The notes below the pieces were generated by a model, which was not told the origin of the DNA, did no database searches, and saw only the letters and a list, made by a program, of their open reading frames with translations. From Candidatus Atribacteria bacterium (GTDB taxonomy: Bacteria; Atribacterota; Atribacteria; Atribacterales; Atribacteraceae), in NCBI GenBank assembly GCA_026390275.1, contig JAPLGF010000273.1, positions 1 through 10,494 on the forward strand: a stretch of DNA of 10,494 nt, read 5' to 3'. Of this stretch, positions 6,725-10,494 are shown in pieces; positions within the stretch are counted from its first letter, which is position 1; every line of letters starts with the position of its first letter. Position numbers and translations under genes: made by a program.

Positions 6725-7144
6725 TCAGATATCAAAATAGACTTCTGCCTTCCAGACGCCGGGTATGGATTCCTCCACTTTCGTAGCGTAATAGGTACAC
6801 GCTTTAACAGTGCGCTTGACGGGTTTGGAAAGGGTGTGGAGTGGTACTCCCATTACTCGTGATTTGATGAAGTACTGACCGATTTCCTCAATCTCAAAAC
6901 CCTGGAGATAGACCTGCTCCGCGTCATAGACATAAAGAAGTTCATTAAGCCAGGTCACTAAGAGATCTTCGTAATCGTTACCTTCTCCCTCCACCAGGGT
7001 TTCAAAAGAATTAGAAATCGCAGGAGGATCAGCAATCAAAAAGAACAAACCCTGGGCCATGTGCACAAAGAGTTCCGGGAGACTTATCCCCCAACCTGCA
7101 ATTCCGATATCCGCAGTATGATCCAAAATTTCAAATGACTTCAT
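6725..7144 (-). CDS. Archease, RtcB-activating protein
   Basis: A small (139-residue) metal-binding protein that speeds guanylation and turnover of RtcB. The N-terminal FEILDHTADIGI (residues 4-15, Asp12), the central LLVTWLNELLYVYDAEQ, and the C-terminal KACTYYATKV with a final FDI (Asp138) are the family's conserved blocks, and the length is normal. ATG 7144 is preceded by CGGAG about 10 nt upstream. It lies 131 bp upstream of rtcB on the same strand, the classical functional pair. The 242-bp gap before it separates it from serA, and it may have its own promoter there, but I see no convincing -35/-10 pair. Confidence 0.95.
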   Translation of the reverse strand: MKSFEILDHTADIGIAGWGISLPELFVHMAQGLFFLIADPPAISNSFETLVEGEGNDYEDLLVTWLNELLYVYDAEQVYLQGFEIEEIGQYFIKSRVMGVPLHTLSKPVKRTVKACTYYATKVEESIPGVWKAEVYFDI

Positions 7145-7210
7145 GATGTACTATCTCCGAAAAATCAACCTACGGGGTAGGATAAAAAAGGTAAAAGAAA
7201 AAACATTGAC

Positions 7211-7293
7211 GAAAAGACAACCACACTACTTCGGAAAAAAGGGCGATTTTCCATTACTCTGGTGGTACATAAAATTGGCATGGTTGTCTTTTC
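7211..7293. repeat. 83-bp element with perfect 13-bp inverted repeats
   Basis: GAAAAGACAACCA (7211-7223) and TGGTTGTCTTTTC (7281-7293) are exact reverse complements separated by 57 bp. The interior holds a smaller stem (GGAAAA/TTTTCC around an 8-nt loop). It occupies the gap between serA and archease. On the minus strand the second arm is followed after seven nt by TTTTTT, so the transcript could form a long composite hairpin. No target-site duplication is evident. It could be a decayed miniature transposable element or a regulatory or termination structure. Confidence 0.5.
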
Positions 7294-7343
7294 ATAAATG
7301 ACTCCCCCATCCTTCCCTTGCCCTTCCCATGAAGAAAGGGAAA

Positions 7344-7387
7344 TAAAAGAGATCAGTGGAGGTGAGGGAGGATTTAAAAGATCTCTT
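7344..7387 (-). terminator. Weak terminator-like hairpin at the end of serA
   Basis: On the minus strand AAGAGATC (begins at the last base of the stop codon region, given as 7387-7380 on the plus strand) pairs over 8 bp with GATCTCTT (7354-7347). The loop is 25 nt and TTATTT follows. The long loop and interrupted T-tract make it a poor terminator. It would only partly separate the serine biosynthesis genes from archease-rtcB-serS. Confidence 0.3.
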
Positions 7388-8343
7388 CAGTCCCCGATGG
7401 GACCACCTTCTCCGGGTCGCAATAAGTCCCGGAGCTTGCGTATCATGATATCCGTGGCATTGATGAAAGCTTCTTCAGTGGATCCACCGATATGGGGGGT
7501 ACAAATCAGGTTTTTCTGGCACAGGAACAGGTTGTCGGTGGGTGGTTCCGTCTCAAAAACATCCAGGGCCGCTCCGGCAAGGTGTCCACTTTCCAGGGCA
7601 GCAAAGAGTGCTTTCTGATCTATAACTTTCCCCCGGGAGGTGTTGATGATATAGGATCCTTTCTTCATCTGCCGGATGGCGTTCTCGGAAATCATCCCCC
7701 GCGTTTCATCGTTGATGACGACGTGAAGGGAGAGAATATCACTCATTGCCAAGAGGTCCTCCAGGCGGAGGGCACGTTTGACATCTCTTTTCGTAAACTC
7801 CTCATCAGGAATATAGGGATCGTATGCCACAACCTGGGCATTCATAACTTTCACGATATCGGCCACTTTCCGCCCAATACCTCCGAAACCGAGGACACCC
7901 CAGACCTTCCCATCGATGGTTCGTCCAGTGTATTTGCTCTTGGCCCAGTCTCCATTTTTCAAGAGGGCACAGGTGGTATAGATGTAACGGAGTAAGCTGA
8001 GGGCGAGACCCACCGTCAGTTCCGCTACACTGGAAGCGGAAGCTTCCGGGGTATTCATGACCAGTACCCCTTTCTTCTTGCAAGCCTCTTTATCGATATT
8101 ATCGGTCCCCACTCCTGGTCTAGACACGACTTTCAGGACCGGGGCATTTTCGATGATGTTAGGAGTAACTTTGGGTTTAGAACGAACCACAAAGACGTGC
8201 TTATCCTGAATCTCCCGGATGATTTCTGCCTCATCATCGGACTTGAGAACCGTTACCGGACCAATGGCTTCGCTCAAACGCCTGGCCATATCATCGGGAA
8301 CTCCGAATGCGCAGAGGACACGGATTTGTTCAGTCACGATCAT
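7387..8343 (-). CDS. serA: D-3-phosphoglycerate dehydrogenase, short form
   Basis: Oxidises 3-phosphoglycerate to 3-phosphohydroxypyruvate with NAD, the first step of serine synthesis. With the start at ATG 8343 it has 318 residues and contains only the substrate- and NAD-binding domains. The C-terminal ACT or ASB domains used for serine feedback in long SerA forms are absent. Visible are the substrate-loop SRPGVGTDNID (74-84), the Rossmann motif GFGGIG (152-157) with Asp175 at the end of strand 2, Arg237 (INTSRGKV), Glu266 (DVFETEPP) and His284 (PHIGGST), i.e. the full catalytic set. A GGAGG lies only 3 nt before this ATG but 9 nt before GTG 8337, so the true start may be six nt later. The gene overlaps the aminotransferase by 14 nt (or 8), indicating coupling. 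Other D-2-hydroxyacid dehydrogenases are similar; the serine T-box context supports SerA. Confidence 0.88.
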   Translation of the reverse strand: MIVTEQIRVLCAFGVPDDMARRLSEAIGPVTVLKSDDEAEIIREIQDKHVFVVRSKPKVTPNIIENAPVLKVVSRPGVGTDNIDKEACKKKGVLVMNTPEASASSVAELTVGLALSLLRYIYTTCALLKNGDWAKSKYTGRTIDGKVWGVLGFGGIGRKVADIVKVMNAQVVAYDPYIPDEEFTKRDVKRALRLEDLLAMSDILSLHVVINDETRGMISENAIRQMKKGSYIINTSRGKVIDQKALFAALESGHLAGAALDVFETEPPTDNLFLCQKNLICTPHIGGSTEEAFINATDIMIRKLRDLLRPGEGGPIGD

Positions 8344-9484
8344 ACACCTCCCAAGCCTTAGCAACAGCTGCCTCGACGTTCAGAACCTTACCCTGCGACT
8401 TGAAGGCTCGTCCCAGAGTGATGATGGTGTTGGAAATATCGAAAGCATCCACATATCCTAAGTGCCCCACCCTAATAACCTTCCCCTTGAGCTGTGCCTG
8501 ACCGCCGGCGATGACGATCCCGTTGTTGCGGAAGAAACCAGTGATCTTCCCGGCTTCAATTCCCTCGGGAATCATGATAGAGGTGACAGCGGGAGAAGCA
8601 ATTTTTTCATCCTTCACAAAGAGTTCGAGACCGAGTGTTTCCACCCCGGTACGGAACATCTTGGACAACTTGAGATGACGGGTGAATATCTGGTCCAACC
8701 CTTCGGTCATGATCATATCCAGCGCTTCATTGAGACCGAAAATCAACGTCACAGCTGGTGTATAGGGATTTTCTGGCATGGGTTTCTTGAGCGATTTCAA
8801 AGCACTGGCCAAATCCCAATAATAGCGGGGACATTTGGCAGCCTTGTTGTATTCCCAGGCTTTCGGACTGACACTGAAGAAACAGAGACCGGGAGGGGTC
8901 ATGAGCGCCTTCTGGGAAGCAGTGATCACCACGTCCACTCCCCAAGCGTCGGTTTTACAATCGATGGCCAACAACGAACTCACCGCATCGACGAGAAAGA
9001 GTACGTTATGTTTTCGGCATACTTCACCGATTGATTCCAAATCGGAATAGACCCCGGTCGAGGTTTCATTGTGGGTAATGAAAACACCTTTCACTCCCTT
9101 CCCGGCATCACTGGAAAGGAGGAGGTCGATATCACGGGCGGTGACGGCTTTCCCCCATTCTCCGCCCAACCTGATAGGCTGCAATCCAAATATCTCGGCA
9201 ATTTTGGCCCAGCGGTCTCCGAATTCTCCGATGACACCGAAAACCACCTTATCACCAGGAGAAAAGAAATTAACCACTGCACCTTCCATGGCTCCGGTCC
9301 CAGCACCAGGAAAAATAAGGACATCATTCTGAGTTTGAAAGACTTTCTGCAACTTCTCAGAAACATTTTTTAAGATGTTCCCGAATGCCGGCTGGCGATG
9401 ATGGATGATTTCCTGCGCCATCGCCAGCGAAACCCGGGGAGGAACTTGTGTTGGTCCTGGAGTCATTAAAAAAGATGTTTTCAT
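8330..9484 (-). CDS. Class V aminotransferase, likely phosphoserine/serine aminotransferase
   Basis: A PLP enzyme of the alanine/serine-glyoxylate aminotransferase type (384 residues, normal). The start at ATG 9484 gives MKTSFLMTPGPTQVPPRV, the family N-terminus (TPGPT), and has AGGGGG 7 nt upstream. An upstream in-frame ATG at 9553 lacks a ribosome-binding site. Visible are the cofactor-phosphate region GAGTGAME (60-67), the PLP ring Asp166 in LVDAVSS, and the Schiff-base Lys192 in SQKALMTPPG, followed by a C-terminal domain ending GRAFKSQGKV. It overlaps serA and is the first gene after the serine T-box. The likely role is therefore transamination of 3-phosphohydroxypyruvate in place of a classical SerC, as proposed for similar pairs in other bacteria. 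A serine-pyruvate or serine-glyoxylate activity is the alternative and cannot be excluded by sequence. Confidence 0.88.
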   Translation of the reverse strand: MKTSFLMTPGPTQVPPRVSLAMAQEIIHHRQPAFGNILKNVSEKLQKVFQTQNDVLIFPGAGTGAMEGAVVNFFSPGDKVVFGVIGEFGDRWAKIAEIFGLQPIRLGGEWGKAVTARDIDLLLSSDAGKGVKGVFITHNETSTGVYSDLESIGEVCRKHNVLFLVDAVSSLLAIDCKTDAWGVDVVITASQKALMTPPGLCFFSVSPKAWEYNKAAKCPRYYWDLASALKSLKKPMPENPYTPAVTLIFGLNEALDMIMTEGLDQIFTRHLKLSKMFRTGVETLGLELFVKDEKIASPAVTSIMIPEGIEAGKITGFFRNNGIVIAGGQAQLKGKVIRVGHLGYVDAFDISNTIITLGRAFKSQGKVLNVEAAVAKAWEVYDRD

Positions 9485-9623
9485 GATTATACCCCCTTCT
9501 GAAGCCATTCTTAGGAACCTTTCAGCTTTTACCATAGTTACCGTCCCCTCCATGTTCAGGAACGGAAACTACACTTTCTCTATCATTTATTACGGTTTTG
9601 ATAGATCTCGAATGCAATAGAAA

Positions 9624-9657
9624 CAAAAAAAGCCCCCGCCCCACAGGGGCGAGAGCT
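9624..9657 (-). terminator. Intrinsic terminator of the serine T-box
   Basis: AGCTCTCGCCCC (9657-9646) pairs along all 12 positions (three G-U) with GGGGCGGGGGCT (9642-9631) around the loop TGT, followed by seven T. Its 5' arm is shared with the antiterminator, giving the mutually exclusive on/off switch. It lies 140 nt before the aminotransferase start. Confidence 0.95.
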
Positions 9658-9850
9658 TCCTCGCGGTGCCACCCTTCTTCAGTGAACAATCCACCCTCCA
9701 TCATATAACGGATAACCGGCAGAGACTACTCACGTTCACCTCTGCAGCTCCAGGGCGGATTCAAGGAAAGAAAACACCGGTTCACATCACTTTCCGGCTT
9801 TCTGTGGTTTTCCGGATCCTTTACTGCTCCCCTTCATCGCTTCCTGCACT
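9624..9850 (-). promoter_or_regulatory. T-box riboswitch specific for tRNA-Ser (specifier UCC)
   Basis: The minus strand carries a complete T-box leader. Stem I base GCAG (9847-9844) pairs with CTGC (9747-9744), and AGGG/CCCT forms the next helix. The specifier loop has the loop-E pair AGTA (9825-9822) opposite GAA (9762-9760). The specifier codon TCC lies at 9759-9757 and matches anticodon GGA of tRNA-Ser. The distal part reads AGAAAGCCGG...GTGAACCGG. The antiterminator is AGGG (9675-9672), bulge TGGCACC (9671-9665) and GCGAG (9664-9660), pairing with CTCGC and CCCT inside the terminator's 5' arm. The variable bulge base is C (9668), which would pair with discriminator G73, as found in tRNA-Ser. 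Uncharged tRNA-Ser should permit transcription of the aminotransferase and serA. No clear promoter is seen; it would lie within or just before the end of the kinase gene. Confidence 0.95.
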
Positions 9851-9852
9851 AT

Positions 9853-10494
9853 TCAGCTAAGGGGGGCATTTGCCTGGTAAAGTTTCAGGTAGAAGCGGTA
9901 AAGCTCCGTATAGAACTGGACTCGTTCCGGGATGGGTTCCAGGAGGGGATTGTCCGGGAAATAGTCGGGAGAGAGCTGATCCAGGGTAGTCACTTCTCCC
10001 AGTACTTTGCGGGACAGGAGAAAGGCACCCTTGGTAGGAGCTGATGGAAGGGAGCTCAAGAAAACCGGGACTCCCAATGTGTCGCAGAGGACACGAGAAC
10101 CTTTCTCGGAAATGGCAAAGCCGCCGCTCACCACGACTCGGTGAGGCTCTCCGACAACCCGTTGGAGCATCTCTTCAATGGAACGAATACGAAAGGCAAC
10201 GGCTTCGAAAGTGGATTGCATAAGAGCATCCCGATCATGAAAATAGGAGAGTCCAAAGAGGACCCCTCGGGCGTAGGCATCCCAGTTGGGACTTCTTTCC
10301 CCCACTAAAAAGGGAAGAAAGAGAGGGCGGGGACGATGAAGGTCGATCTCCCAACAATCACTTTCCCCGGCGATATCTTTCATCCAACTATAGACAATTC
10401 CACCGTTGTTGATTCCTCCACCGGCCACCCAGATCCCATCAGCCAAGTAATAACACCAGCACCGTCCTGCCGGATCGAAAACTGGTTTCCGGTC
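9853..10494 (-). CDS. FGGY-family carbohydrate kinase, gluconokinase-like (5' part outside window)
   Basis: ATP-dependent sugar or sugar-acid kinase of the FGGY family. The last 213 residues are present, and the frame enters from the right edge (DRKPVFDPAGRCWCYY...). WVAGGGINNGGIVYSW resembles the GGxxNNGG signature of gluconokinase-type members. GERSPNWDAYARGVLFGLSYFHDR is the FGGY C-terminal hallmark region, and VVVSGGFAISEKGSRVLCDTLGVPV with PTKGAFLLSRKVLGEV forms the ATP-binding end. An internal TTG at 10446 is not the start, because homology continues upstream of it. The stop lies only a few nt before the T-box. The substrate (gluconate, xylulose or another) is uncertain; the kinase class is secure. 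Confidence 0.92.
   Translation of the reverse strand, partial: DRKPVFDPAGRCWCYYLADGIWVAGGGINNGGIVYSWMKDIAGESDCWEIDLHRPRPLFLPFLVGERSPNWDAYARGVLFGLSYFHDRDALMQSTFEAVAFRIRSIEEMLQRVVGEPHRVVVSGGFAISEKGSRVLCDTLGVPVFLSSLPSAPTKGAFLLSRKVLGEVTTLDQLSPDYFPDNPLLEPIPERVQFYTELYRFYLKLYQANAPLS

Noticed and set aside
9485..9553. N-terminal extension of the aminotransferase from ATG 9553
   Set aside because: There is no ribosome-binding site at 9553, and the added residues precede the normal family start. ATG 9484 has AGGGGG at good spacing.
1..10494. CRISPR array, tRNA or rRNA genes, phage or toxin-antitoxin modules
   Set aside because: I saw no regularly spaced repeats, tRNA-like cloverleaf, rRNA sequence or matching protein families in the window.

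Overview
The window (10,494 bp, moderate GC) comes from a bacterium. Every intact gene lies on the minus strand, so transcription runs from right to left. The T-box riboswitch, IS3-type remnant and family-1 sugar ABC transporter are bacterial. Together they suggest a sugar-fermenting anaerobe of Bacillota, Atribacterota or Thermotogota type. That placement is an inference, and no marker in the window fixes the phylum.

Layout in the direction of transcription, from the right end. (1) The C-terminal part of an FGGY sugar kinase, gluconokinase-like (10494-9853). (2) A serine-specific T-box leader (about 9850-9624) with specifier codon UCC, acceptor-binding bulge UGGC and a strong intrinsic terminator. 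(3) A class V aminotransferase and a short-form 3-phosphoglycerate dehydrogenase (serA), which overlap by 14 nt. (4) A 242-bp gap holding a weak terminator-like hairpin and an 83-bp element with 13-bp inverted repeats. (5) Archease, rtcB (RNA ligase) and serS (seryl-tRNA synthetase), followed one nucleotide later by a Gfo/Idh/MocA oxidoreductase. (6) A decayed IS3-family element on the plus strand (2132-2634). (7) A sugar-type ABC transporter operon: a likely promoter (2080-2053), a solute-binding protein, an intercistronic hairpin, a small ORF, and the start of a MalF-type permease that leaves the window at position 1.

How the genes work together. The T-box senses uncharged tRNA-Ser(GGA) and should switch on serine synthesis (SerA plus the aminotransferase). 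serS, which charges the same tRNA, lies downstream on the same strand, with RtcB and archease between them. The middle of the window is therefore a serine and tRNA-Ser neighbourhood that also contains an RNA repair module. It is embedded in sugar-metabolism genes (kinase, oxidoreductase, ABC importer). Whether the T-box also controls archease-rtcB-serS depends on read-through of the 242-bp gap and cannot be decided from sequence alone.

The most notable items are the fully legible serine T-box, the linkage of serine synthesis with RtcB/archease and serS, a 41-codon ORF with a strong ribosome-binding site that ends on the permease start (possibly a frameshift at a T8 run), the inverted-repeat element before archease, and a 14-nt direct repeat bracketing the predicted transporter promoter.
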